Assembly: GCF_048544455.1 (NCBI RefSeq)
Contig: NC_133530.1
Coordinates: forward strand, 16,235,748 to 16,299,747
Direction: 5' to 3'
From: Silene latifolia
Taxonomy: Eukaryota; Streptophyta; Magnoliopsida; Caryophyllales; Caryophyllaceae
Length of the DNA stretch: 64,000 bases
The position numbers were made by a program, and so were the translations under genes. Of the stretch, positions 19,876 through 30,641 are shown piece by piece (the first letter of the stretch is position 1; every line of letters starts with the position of its first letter). The notes below the pieces were generated by a model. The model was given only the letters and a program-made list of their open reading frames with translations. It was not told the origin of the DNA and ran no database searches.

Positions 19876-19992
19876 TAAAGCTTGAAAGTACGACCCTTTG
19901 ATACGAGTCTCGAGAATGGGATTCGAATTCGACTGCTTAATCCTACAATAGCACGTGCACTTCTTTTGCTTGCAATTAAACTTAAGTTTTTT
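19876..19992. repeat. Direct repeat copy 2 (partner at 18736-18855)
   Basis: Same sequence as copy 1, starting at the T that follows the Helitron CTAG terminus. The repeat therefore brackets the Helitron. I do not recognise the unit as a known element end. Confidence 0.75.
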
Positions 19993-20621
19993 CGAGTAAG
20001 ATATTAAAGAATATTATATTAGGAATATGAATATTAGAAAAATATATTGAATTATTCTCCAAGTATATTCCTAATAATTATATCCTAACTAATATATTTT
20101 TTAATAATAATATATTTTCCTAATATTCCTAAAGTAATATTCTCTAATAGAAGTATTATCTAGGGTGAGGAAGGGGTTGTGCGGTGAGGGTGCTCGACAA
20201 GGGGGTGTGATAGTAGGTATTGGCGGCAAGTGGTAAACTTTGGTGACCAGGATGAGTGGTATCAGTTTGGGGTAGGGTAATATAATCGATGAAGAAAGAT
20301 AATACAGTAAAAGATAGTTTGAAATAAACTCTTTCGTCAAAAATAGTTGTATTGGATAACGAGAGAGAATGACAAATAGTTGTCAAATCTCAAAATTAGT
20401 ACTAAAAAAAATTCACATTCATTATTACATCGTTGTTGACGCACCATGTCCCTTGCCACCAGTACCCCTCATCACAGCTCCAACACCATTGAGCCTTATT
20501 CCGACTTGTCCAAACTCGCCGATGGATAAGTAACGCAACTCATTCACATTAAAATAATCAATGTATATATGAGATCTATAGAATACAAGGGGTATAAAAA
20601 CTCTTAAAAACTGCGCGCAAT
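19993..20621. other. Unassigned AT-rich spacer
   Basis: An AT-rich stretch (tattaatatttcctaat-like runs), then a G/T-rich patch near 20160-20270, then sequence just 3' (element sense, minus) of the Gypsy polypurine tract where an LTR would be expected. No frame with recognisable protein content and no LTR match were found. Confidence 0.4.
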
Positions 20622-20650
20622 CATCTCCTACCCCCCTAAAAGAAACAAGG

Positions 20651-21394
20651 TTACATCCCCGTAACCACACATACCTGATCAAAAAGGAAAGGGTAACGCT
20701 CTTTCATAGCCTCCTCTGGCTCCCATGTAGCTTCCTCGGTCTCGTGGTTAGACCAAAGGATCTTAAGCAAAACTGTCTCACCACTCCTAGTCTTCCTAAC
20801 CTTTCGGTCAAGAATCTGCTTAGGCACCTCAAGATATGATAAGGACTCATCTAGTTCTAAGCTCTCTGCCTCTAATACGTGTGACGGGTCACTCACATAC
20901 TTCCGCGGCTGCGATACATGAAACACATTATGTACTCTCTCTAATGCAGCTGGTAAAGCCAGACGATATGCAACTTCCCCAACTCGCTCTAAGATCTCAT
21001 AAGGCCCTATAAACTTCTGACTTAGCTTGCCTTTCTTCCCAAATCTCATAACCCCGCGCATAGGAGACACTTTCAAAAGAACCTTGTCCCCAACTTGAAA
21101 CTCTATGTCCCGGCGATGTAGATCTGCATAACTCTTTTGTCGATCCTGAGCTGCTCTCATCTGTTCCCTGATCATCTTGATCTGTTCCACCATCTCATGC
21201 ACCACCTCTGGTCCTAAAACCACTGCCTCAGCACTATCGTCCCAACAGATTGGACTTCTGCATCTCCTCCCATACAAAGCCTCAAACGGTGTCATACCAA
21301 TACTAGTGTGATAGCTGTTATTGTAAGAAAATTCTATCAAATCCAATCTCTGTTCCCAGCTACCACCAAAATCCATCACACAAGCTCGCAACAT
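20651..21394 (-). pseudogene. Gypsy integrase C-terminal part with chromodomain
   Basis: 247 open codons on minus. It starts in the end of the integrase core (SWEQRLDLIEFSYNNSYHTS, GMTPFEALYGRRCRSPICW), continues through the GPY/F module (QKFIGPYEILERVGEVAYRL) and ends with a chromodomain (YLEVPKQILDRKVRKTRSGE, then VLLKILWSNHETEEATWEPE), whose aromatic and acidic residues are typical. Chromodomains on integrases are thought to steer insertion to heterochromatin. The upstream catalytic core (21395-21905) has lost its frame. Confidence 0.85.
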
Positions 21395-21905
21395 ATCCTC
21401 AAGAGTCTTGATTGTTCTCTCGTCGCCCGTCTGTCGCGCAGGATGAAATCTTTGTACTCATCTTCAAAGTTGTTCCCAACGATTCCTGCAACTCTTTCCA
21501 AAACCTCGATATAAACCTCGCATCTCTGTCAGACACTAAGTCCTTAGGGACTCCATGTAACTTAGGCACGTTCTTTCAATAGGCCATATCCAATTGTGCC
21601 TTAGTCCATGTATCTTTCATTGGAACAAAGTGAGCTGACTTGGTCAGTCGATCCACTATTACCCAAATCATGTTGTTACCTTGTTGACTCTTTGGCAAAC
21701 CCACGATAAAATCCATGGAAATGGATTCCCACTTCCACTCGGGTACCTCTAAAGACCGAGTCTTACCTTGTGGTCGTCATTTGTTCCCCTTTAACTCTCT
21801 CGGCATGTCAAACAACGGACACAAACTCACTGTCTCTTTCTTCATCCCAGGCCACCAAAACGTTTTCTTCAAATCCTTGTATAGCTTGTCACCACCCGGA
21901 TGTAC
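21395..21905 (-). pseudogene. Gypsy integrase core, frame-broken
   Basis: The stretch linking the RNase H frame and the integrase C-terminal frame. Short minus-strand pieces in shifting frames resemble the HHCC finger and the start of the DDE core (for example the region opposite 21700-21900, encoding a [17 protein letters not shown] segment), but no single frame spans it. Several indels must be present. Confidence 0.5.
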
Positions 21906-22805
21906 TTAATATGGTGTACAATGTGCCTCTGTCATGATAGTCTTTTTCAACACCTCATCATTAGGGACACACCACCTACCATCAAACCTCAAACTACCAT
22001 CTGTATGAATAGAAAAGCGGGACACTGTCCCTTTCTCTACTCCAGCTCTCCACTCAACTATCTTAGGATCCAAAGCCTGCTTACCTCGAATGTCATCATA
22101 AAACTCAAGTTGTACTGTCATATCACCCATGGCATCACCTTTCTGCATCATATGTATCCCAAATCGTGCTACCTCATCTCTCAGCCTCATCAAAGATAGA
22201 GCTGTACACAGAGAATGTACACTCTTCCTACTCAAAGCATCAGCAACAACATTGGTCTTCCCTTCATGGTAGATGATTTCCATGTCATAATCGCCAATCA
22301 GCTCCATCCACCTCCTCTGTCTCATGTTCAACTCCTTATGCGTGAAGATGTACTTGAGACTCTTGTGATCAGAAAATACCTTAAAGATTGCTCCATAAAG
22401 GTAATGTCTCCAAATCTTGAGAGCAAACACCACCGCACCCAACTCCAGATCATGAGTAGGGTAGTTCTCCTCATAAGGCTTTAATTGCCTAGAAGCATAG
22501 GCAATCACTTTACCATTCTGCATCAACACACATCCTAACCCATTCTTCGAGGCATCTGTATAAACCTCAAAGTTCTCGCTCCCTTCAGGCAATGCTAAGA
22601 CAGGAGCTGTGGTCAAACGCTCCTTTAATGTTTGGAACGCCGTCTCACAACTCTCATCCCAACGGAACCTGTTCTCTTTTCTCATCAACGCTGTCATAGG
22701 TCTAGCTATCTTGGAGAAGTCTTTCACGAACCGCCTGTAGTATCCAGCTAAACCCAGAAAACTCCTGATCTCAGCAACATTCTTTGGTGCTTCCCACTTT
22801 GTCAC
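21906..22805 (-). pseudogene. Gypsy RT thumb/connection and RNase H
   Basis: 299 codons on minus. It begins [20 protein letters not shown] (end of RT) and contains RNase [21 protein letters not shown] with the catalytic Asp, [17 protein letters not shown] with the Glu, and [14 protein letters not shown] with the second Asp. It ends in an integrase zinc-finger-type leader. A stop separates it from the preceding RT frame (TAG near 22810). Confidence 0.85.
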
Positions 22806-22808
22806 TGC

Positions 22809-23570
22809 CTAAATCTTCGCCGGATCCACAACCACTCCCTCCTTAGAGATCACATGCCCCAGAAAAGCAACTTTCTCTAACCAGAACTCACACTTGGACA
22901 GCTTAGCATACAACTCATGCTCCCTCAACGTTTGCAACAAGATCCTCAGATGCTCCTCATGCTCCTCTTTAGTCTTAGAATAGACTAAGATATCATCGAT
23001 AAATACCACTACAAACTGGTCCAAGAAGCGTCAAGATTCTATTCATCAAATCCATAAACACCGTAGGTGCATTAGACAACCCAAATGGCATCACCACATA
23101 CTCGTAATGGCCATACCTCGACGTGAAAGCTGTCTTTGGTATGTCCACCTCTCTAATCTTCACCGATGGTACCCCGACCTCAAATCAATCTTAGAAAAGA
23201 CTGATGCACCACTCAACTGATCAAACAGGTCATCTATCCTTGACAAAGGATACTTGTTCTTTATCGTCACTCGGTTCAGCTCCCTGTAATCTATGCACAA
23301 CCTCAAACTCCCATCTTTCTTCTTCACAAAAATAACTGGTGCTCCCCACGGCGATACACTTGGTCTAATGTATCCCTTCTCTATCAAATCATCCAACTGT
23401 TTCCTAAGCTTCTCCATCTCCTTAGGACCCATACGATACGGTGCCTTAGAGATTGGCCCCGTCCCTGGTTTCAACTCAACGGTGAAATCTATCTCCCTCT
23501 TCGGTGGCAACCCCAGGAATCTCGTCGGGAAAAACATCTCGCAAACTCTCCACCATCGGTATCCGATCAA
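22809..23570 (-). pseudogene. Gypsy reverse transcriptase, two frames
   Basis: The palm N-terminal part (23570-23160: [20 protein letters not shown], then [10 protein letters not shown]) and the catalytic part (23024-22809: [20 protein letters not shown], an FIDD variant of YxDD). Between 23160 and 23024 the frame is lost, with a small deletion or shift near the MPFGL region. This RT would copy element RNA in the particle; it is nonfunctional here. Confidence 0.85.
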
Positions 23571-23723
23571 CCGTCGGACTCTCTATCCGGTCATCTCTCA
23601 CATGGCACAAGATCAAAGGACATCCCTTCCTCAGATAAGACTTCAAGGTGACAGCTGCAATCAACTTAACTTTGGGTTTGACTAGAAACCCACGATAAGA
23701 CACACTAACACCCTTAGGACCTC

Positions 23724-24119
23724 TCAAGGACACTTTCTTTTTGATGACAGGTCTATCTTAGCTTTATACTTTCCCACCCAATCCATCCCAACTATCATCT
23801 CAAAACCGTCAAAAGGAAACTCTAGCAAGTCGACAGGTAGGTCAACTTGCCCAACTATCATAGGTACATCCCTATATAACCTCTCACAAGATACAGACTT
23901 ACCCGAAGGTATGAAAACTTGCTCACTAACAGACTCAAACGCCCTCAAACCCAACCGTTTAACATGACTCGAAGATACAAACGACTGAGAAGCCCCCGAA
24001 TCAAACAAAACAAAGGTATGAATACCATTAACAAGAAAAGTACCGGTGATAACGTGTGCATCTTCCTCAGCTGCTTTCTTCTCCATCATGAATAACTTTC
24101 CTTTCGGTCTTTCGTCCAC
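23724..24119 (-). pseudogene. Gypsy aspartic protease
   Basis: 131 codons on minus with the retropepsin motif FVLFDSGASQSFVSSSHV and a second landmark FDGFEMIVGMDWVGKYKAKI. It would process the gag-pol polyprotein. It lies between the gag zinc knuckle and RT in the normal Ty3 order, and is not in a continuous frame with either. Confidence 0.85.
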
Positions 24120-24195
24120 CCCCCGGACAAGATCTTAAGTGGTGGCTTAGCACCGACCCTTGATTGTTGTTGTTCGTTGGTGGTTTCGATAAGAA

Positions 24196-25226
24196 TTACC
24201 GCCGTTGCGGTTGCCTCCACTGGTAACTCGACTTCCCGGTTTGGCCATGACCCACCGGTCTGTTGCTCGCATAGCTGCCGGTCTCTCGGAAAGATCCCGG
24301 TGCACTTGTGCACTCATGTCTCTTGTGGCCTACACCACCACAGCTATAGCAGGTCACACCCCAACTACCACTAACACTCCTCCGGCCACGCCCAAAGGAA
24401 GCCCTAGCCCTGAACCCCGACCCAGAAGAAAACCCCTTAGACTGATTGTGGTTGCCTTTCTTGTGATTAGCTTGGCCACCACCCTCGCTCTCAGACTTCC
24501 TCTTCTCACCCCATGACCTCTCCTGAGCCATCTCCACCAACCTCTCAGCTCTCCCAGCCCTCTCATAAGATTCCTTAACATCAGTAAGGATTCCCACGGG
24601 TAACTTATCCATAATCTTAGTGGTCAACCCCCTCTCAAACCTCAACGCCAGATTCTCCTCACTCAAACCCATATCCTCAGCATACCTAGACTTCTCATTG
24701 AACTGCCTGTAGTACTCGGCCACAGACATCTCAGCGGTCATCTTAAAACTGTCAAACTCTTCCCTCAACTTACTCCTCACATAAAATTACGAACTCCTTC
24801 CTCATGCCTACGAAACTCCTCCCAAGGTATAGCAGGTAAACCTTGGTTTGTATAAATCTCCTTAGCACTCACTTTCACCGTATCCTACCACTTGCCAGCT
24901 GCCTCCCTCAGATAGAACGCAGCTTGTTCCACTCTCATCTCATCAGGACAGTGAACCAAATCCAATATGTTCTCCATCTCTCTCAGCCAACTATCAAGAA
25001 GGTTAGGCTCCCCAACTCCCTTATACTCCTTCGGGTTAAACCTCGCGATATAGAGGCTGATTTTAGAATGATCAACCTCCTTCTCCTTATCCTTATCCTT
25101 ATCCTTATCTTTCCCCACAGTCTTTAAAGCCTCGGTGAGAGCATCCTGATGCTCCAACATCTTAACGATGTCATCTATGTTCATAAGCTCAGCTCTCGCA
25201 TACAAAGCGGTCTTCTTGGGCGGCAT
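24196..25226 (-). pseudogene. Gypsy gag, broken by a stop and a frameshift
   Basis: The start is placed at 25226 (MPPKKTALYARAELMNIDD). A Lys/Asp-rich linker (KDKDKDKDKEKE) precedes the capsid-type segment LDSWLREMENILDLVHCPDE. A stop falls at about 24885, and the frame resumes at 24780 with YYRQFNEKSRYAEDMGL and ends in a CCHC zinc knuckle (CYSCGGVGHKRHEC). It would form the particle and bind RNA. Confidence 0.8.
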
Positions 25227-25304
25227 CTTGAAACTATATATAAGAAAGGGTAGACATAAACACACGTACCAAACCTCAAAACACGAAAACACGCTGCCCA
25301 GAAC

Positions 25305-25590
25305 CTACTCGATCGAGTGTCCAAACATACTCGATCGAGTAACGGGCTACTCAATCGAGTGCCCTCCATACTCGATCGAGTGCCCCAACATCAGACCCCA
25401 AACAGACCTTCTGATTTCTTACATACTCGACCGAGTGGCTAGGCTACTCGATCGAGTGACCCCCTACTCGATCGAGTACCCCAAGTTACTCGATCGAGTA
25501 CCCCAAGTTACTCGATCGAGTACCCCAAAACTCGATTCTGGACTCAAAATCATCAAAAACCCACCCGATCAAGTCAGTCCCACTCGATCG
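25305..25590. repeat. Palindrome array TACTCGATCGAGTA in the Gypsy leader
   Basis: About ten copies, exact or near-exact, of a 12-14-bp perfect palindrome (core TCGATCGA) spaced irregularly, many about 22 bp apart. They lie just upstream of the gag start on the minus strand, between the primer site and gag. Some copies carry one change (ctcaatcgag, ctcgaccgag). Six related copies lie in the LTR at 27240-27395. Confidence 0.85.
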
Positions 25591-26063
25591 AGTCATGCAA
25601 ACTCAGAAACGCTACCCGCATGCTATGTCATATACTAACATGCTAAAAACTTTATAAAACCACATATTATATCATATCTAAGCATATAATGCTACGCATC
25701 CTTTCGTACGATCTACGAGATCACTATATCATGTTATTAAATGCCACCTTGTAAACATCCATCATGTTATCATTCCAACTGCAAATTTCCATATATCACC
25801 AACCTTCCTTTCACATTTTCAAATTTTCTACTTCAAACATCCAACAATTACACACTTCATCACATTCACACACAAGTTAACCAAACAACACATACGACTC
25901 GACAAACACTTCCCCCATGTGACCGGTTCAAAATTGTAGGGCGACTTCGCGACTTTAGGACGTCTCCCAAGCCTTTGCATTAGCTCCTACAACTTTTACC
26001 CCGGGTTCATTTTAGTTGACTCCCTATGTTCATTAGGTTCATTGGTTACAGGTTTCAGGATCG
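25591..26063 (-). other. Gypsy untranslated leader between primer site and palindrome array
   Basis: AT-rich sequence with no supportable reading frame. It belongs to the 5' leader of the Gypsy element by position between the primer binding site and gag. Confidence 0.6.
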
Positions 26064-26077
26064 TCGCTCTGATACCA
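26064..26077 (-). other. Gypsy primer binding site, initiator-Met tRNA type
   Basis: Minus-strand TGGTATCAGAGCGA directly inside the 5' LTR, complementary to the 3' end of initiator Met-tRNA, the primer commonly used by plant chromoviruses. Confidence 0.85.
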
Positions 26078-26079
26078 TT

Positions 26080-27422
26080 TGTAACACCCCCATACTCAAA
26101 GTGCCTTACCAGGACCACTCAGGTATGAAGACATTACCATCTCGGTTGCCCGAGGTATGATAATCAAATAAACAATGAAGAAACAACGTTTAATTATAAA
26201 TACTTAGCGAAGAGTTACAATTCACACAACCAAACCGAAAGTACAATACATGTTCTCAAACTGACTGTTCTAACTGAAATGTAAATAACTAATAAGCTAC
26301 AGCGAAAGACTCCTATCATCATGTCGTGGCAATCCCAGCTATCCCAGAACTCATCTCAATACTCGCTCAATATCGCTCACCATCCCCGAATGGATCACCG
26401 CAGTTTACAAAACAACACCGGGTCGTACTAATCACACAATTCAATATATATTAACAATAAGATAAAGCATGACTTAATCGTCACACACACGCAATCACGC
26501 CAAATCCAATCATCTCAATCACGATCGTCCTTTGGACCAGACCCACCCGATGGGGGACGCAGGCCGTACCCACCAAATCCCCGCTCCACATAGTGAGCGA
26601 TAACCCTGTCCATTAATGTGCACATCCCTTATGTGGCGGGTTCCACAGAAGGCGAAACTAGGGCGTGAAGCCACTCCCGCAAGTGACCCCACTCAGCCGA
26701 GGACACGCCTCAAGAACCACAGACAGCAGTTACAATCACAATCACAATCACACCCGTCACAATACAATTACTACATCAACAATTAATCTCAACACATCAA
26801 CCAATATCCCATTATGGGACTAATACTGAGTAGGGAAATCCTACCTGGAAGGCACACAATCAGACGGTCTCTACTGCTGAATCAAAAAGCTTCCTCTATG
26901 AACCCTCCTCCTATCATACAACACATAAAGGCTACCAAATCACATACTACACATAAACCCCCAAATCTCTAAATTAGGGTTTAACCAAATCAAAGGAAAG
27001 ACAATAAAAAGGGTACACAGATCTTACCCTCGACGTAAGGAACTCAACGGTATAATCAACGCTAAGAACTGACCTTCCAAACTCCGGGGATTGCTAATTA
27101 TGCGATTAGGATGAAGAACTTGCTTGCTTTCTCTCTTAAACAGTAATTTAGGTTCTGCAAAAGTGATTTAGAATAATGACGACAAAGCTTATATACCTTA
27201 ATCGCATATTTAACAAAACCCGAGAAAATTCCCAGAAAAGGCTACTCGATCGAGTACCCAAGGATACTCGATCGAGTACCCCCCTACTCGATCGAGTACC
27301 CCAGCTACTCGATCGAGTACCCAACAGGTCAGAAACTTTTCTAAAACGCAACTTACCCTTACTCGACAGAGTAAGGCCTACTCGATAGAGTACCCCAAGA
27401 CCTATAAATACGGAGTATTACA
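26080..27422 (-). repeat. Gypsy 5' LTR, 1,343 bp
   Basis: On minus it begins TGTAATAC and ends GTGTTACA, an inverted terminal repeat with one mismatch, immediately before the primer site. The outer 180 bp hold palindromes of the TCGATCGA type (27240-27395). The partner LTR is absent, so age cannot be judged from LTR divergence. Confidence 0.8.
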
Positions 27423-27974
27423 CAAGGTAGCTATCTAGGTATGGTGTTTTTAGGGCTTCAAGATGATGTTTTCAGGACAAGAACGGTGTTTTTTAGTGGG
27501 CATGGGTAGTGTTTCAAGTTTCAATTAGTGGGACGAGAGAAAAAGGAACATACATCGGATGTACCACCTCCGATTTTATTTGTTTTTGAGCATATGTGTA
27601 ATTTTTTTAAGCTTATTTATTACCTCGAACTTTATTTGTTTTTGAGCATATGTGTATTTTTTCTGAGCTTATTAAAATTAATAAGTTAAATTTTAATTTT
27701 TTTTCGTCAAAACTTAAATTTAACTAAGGTTACATGTAATTCTTTTTAGTTTTATTGTAATTTTTTGAGCTTAATGTTTACGTGAATCTCAAATTTTTTG
27801 TGGTAAAACTCATAATTTTTAAAACAAAACTTAAAAACGTTATTACAATGCTCAGAAAACTATACAATTGGTGGTAGTACATCAGATGTATAATCCACTT
27901 ACAGGTGGGACGAGGGTTTCGATGAGGTTGAAGCTATTGTGGGAAAGAGCGTCATCTATACATAGGCCAGAAGA
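27423..27974. other. Flanking DNA between the Gypsy LTR and the Copia element
   Basis: A T-rich, noncoding stretch ending in GAAGA, the left copy of the Copia target duplication. Its right-hand continuation is 36807-36969. Contains a repeated phrase (tttatttgtttttgagcatatgtgta at 27578 and 27631). Confidence 0.5.
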
Positions 27975-28970
27975 TGTGGGTAAATATCCGTATAATACCC
28001 TTTAAATTTAGGACTATAACGTAAAATTAACATGCGAGTATCGTCATAAAACATAAATACAATATAGAAACGATAAGGAATATGAATCAACCTCGGGTCC
28101 TTATAGTGCGGCGTAAAGAACAGAAATCAATAGAGATTCCCTCCTAATTGTTGCACCCAAGACCTTGTCCGAGATATGCCCTTGTGCTAGACCGTGTTCT
28201 CCGATTGCCTTGCAATATTGGGAGAACTTGTTGTGAGTTTTTCTCGAGATGTGAGATCTCGGTTTCAGAGAAAAATTCAACTCCAAAACCCTAATTCACT
28301 TTTACTAATGATGATTAGGTTAACATTAAGGAGGAGGCTCTCCTTTTTGTTCTCCTAGTTCGGCCAAGCCGAGTCCATGGGGAGGAAATGGGCTTTTCCA
28401 TTTCCTCTTCATTTTAACTCGTAGTCCGTACCCAAATGACTAAATGCATATGACGCGGTTTTTATAAATCGTCATCGGTTATCGGCTATTAAAACGTCAA
28501 CTAATAACACGGGTTAGTTGAAGTATTAATACATGTCCGACAAAGACGATATTGTATAATTAAATTCAATATACATTAATTAAATATAAATCGCTTATAT
28601 TTAATTTTACGAATTAACTGGTTAATTCGCCTTAGCCCATGATATTTAATCCGTATTAAATATAATATCTCAACATCACATTTTTGACTAATTACTAGTC
28701 AAATGACTCGGACTAACTGGTTAGTCAATTTTGGCATCTACATGACAGTATTTTCATACCGTCACATCTCTCGAACGTATCCTATAGGTGTGACTTTTAG
28801 GGACCGATTGATCACCGCTTATCGTATGACAATAACGTCAAACTTATCTAGCAAGCCAACCGTTATTGATAAACGTGGATCAACCGATAATAATACCAAA
28901 AGTATGCCCTTTGATCCTTTTAGAGGTTTATAAGTCCTTGCACTAACCGTTAAGGACACTAACCCCAACA
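27975..28970 (-). repeat. Copia 3' LTR (996 bp)
   Basis: Plus-strand ends are TGTGGG and CCCCAACA. About ten differences from the other LTR were counted by eye, clustered near 28802-28825. Confidence 0.92.
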
Positions 28971-29831
28971 AGCTCCCACTTGTCCGTACAAGTGTATGTG
29001 CAATGACGTTATCCGCACTAACTGGAGGACACAAGCTCCAACAAACTCCCACTTGTCCGTACAAGTGTATGTGCGATAACCGATTCTCATATTCATTTAA
29101 AATTTCTCCCACTCAATGTAAAACAATTTGCAGATCTGGATCCACAAAGGTCGTATTTTACAATCGATCTGTATCTAGAGTGGTTTCCCCGACTAGAGAG
29201 TAACTTAACTGATAAAACGAATCCGTATCCGAGCATGGCCATGCATTTCGATTCTGACTCCTCGAGTGGCCCCGAGAAATATCGAGTACACGATAAAGGC
29301 TGAATATTTTCTTCAACTCGACTCCTTCCGATCTAAGCACTGACATGAAATGACCAGAAAAAATCTACTTGGCCTATTACGGATGACCGTGAGAAAGAAA
29401 CCAAAGTCACCCAAAATCTGCCTTAGTCTCAAGAGACAGTCGATAGTTAAAAGAATCGACTCTTAGGATCACCATGGAAGTCCTATCCACGACCGGGCAG
29501 CGAATGTTATAAAACATTTAGGACTCCACGTCGATGTCACAATTGTGTCCTACGAGATATCCGTATAAATCCCCTCTGTGATTGGTCAGTCAACCGGTTG
29601 ACTTATGGCTCGTTGAACCCACCATCAACCAACGTCACAAAATAATTGCCAGAGTTATCAGCTCATGTGGGCAATTAAGGACTGAAAAATATTATGTTTA
29701 TTCAGTTCACTTTGTGGTGTTCAAAATTTGTCGTACAAATCCACATGAAAAACAAAATATATATATAAAATATCAAAACGATGATGTCGTATAGAGTACA
29801 AAAGGGAATGAATCTGATCCATAAAAGAGTA
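28971..29831 (-). other. Copia 3' untranslated region with short tandem repeat
   Basis: Between the end of pol and the 3' LTR. The phrase ctcccacttgtccgtacaag followed by tgtatgtgc occurs at 28973-29003 and again at 29046-29075, about 73 bp apart; the CTCCCACTT part is the complement of a polypurine tract, so the tract is duplicated. No supportable coding frame. Confidence 0.55.
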
Positions 29832-30618
29832 CTACAACTTAGGAACACGTTTAATTCCCATGGAATTAACGTGCCCTTCATGCTTATCTTGTCGTAATGG
29901 TTTAGTGAGAGGATCTGCTATGTTATTATCCGTAGCAATCTTTTCTATCACTACTTCCTTTTGCTCCACGTAATCCCGGATTAGATGAGCTTTCCGTTGT
30001 ACATGTCTAGACTTGTTGCTAGACTTTGGCTCCTTAGCTTGGAAGATGGCACCACTATTGTCGCAATAGATGGTGATCGGGTCATTCGAACTAGGCACTA
30101 CGGATAGTCCATGTAAGAATTGACGCATCCATATCGCTTCCTTTGTTGCTTGAGACGACGCGGCATAGTACTCGGACTCGGTCGTAGAATCTCAGAATCT
30201 GTTTGCTTGGAACTCTTCCAGTGATCGCAGCGCCATTAAGAGTAAAAACGAATCGGATCGAGATTTCGAGTCATCTCGATCCGTTTGGAAGCTAGCATCT
30301 GCAGAACCGGTTGCGCATAGCTTTTGTTCGCCTCCATAAGTCAAAGCCCAATCTTTAGTCCTCCGTAGGTACTTAAGAATGTTCTTGACAACCAACCAAT
30401 GTGATTCACCTGGATCTTTGTTGGAATCGACTTGTCATACTCAATGCATATGCCACGTCGGGACGTGTGCATATCATGGCATACATGATTGATCCTATTG
30501 CCGAAGCATAAGGAATCCGTGTCATGCGCTCTTTCTCTTCCGGTGTCTCTGGTGCCCGAGACTTGCTCAAATGCACCCCAGGAGCCATAGGAAGGAACCC
30601 CTTCTTGGAGTTAGTCAT
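29832..30618 (-). pseudogene. Copia RT C-terminus and RNase H, frame-broken
   Basis: Three short minus frames in the normal Copia order: 30618-30406 (IPYASAIGSIMYAMICTRPD), 30395-30192 (start of RNase H, SADASFQTDRDDSKSR) and 30128-29832 (CDNSGAIFQAKEPKSSNKSR, then NIADPLTKPLRQ). Breaks near 30640, 30400 and 30190 are small indels. Confidence 0.85.
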
Positions 30619-30641
30619 GCTGAATCTCTCTAGGACTTTGT

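Larger units (their letters stand above)
20622..27422 (-). mobile_element. Ty3/Gypsy chromovirus (Tekay/Del-like), decayed, lacking the 3' LTR
   Basis: Minus-strand order: 5' LTR (27422-26080), initiator-Met primer site (26077-26064), leader with palindrome array, gag, protease, RT, RNase H, integrase with C-terminal chromodomain, then a polypurine-like tract (20641-20622). Stops and frameshifts break gag, RT and integrase. After the polypurine tract, where the 3' LTR should begin TGTAATAC, unrelated sequence follows, so the 3' LTR was lost. Clade assignment rests on the integrase tail (KLSQKFIGPYEILERVG, HNVFHVSQ) plus the chromodomain. Confidence 0.85.

Noticed and set aside
20425..20682. 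An extra gene after the Gypsy integrase
   Set aside because: 85-codon minus frame without any recognisable feature; it overlaps the polypurine region and probably is chance.
24205..24516. A plus-strand open frame of 103 codons opposite the Gypsy gag
   Set aside because: Antisense shadow of the zinc-knuckle region; no recognisable domain.
25305..25590. A regularly spaced short repeat array resembling a CRISPR array
   Set aside because: The repeats are only 12-14 bp, self-palindromic, spacing varies and spacers share composition; the host is a plant and the array is inside a retrotransposon leader.
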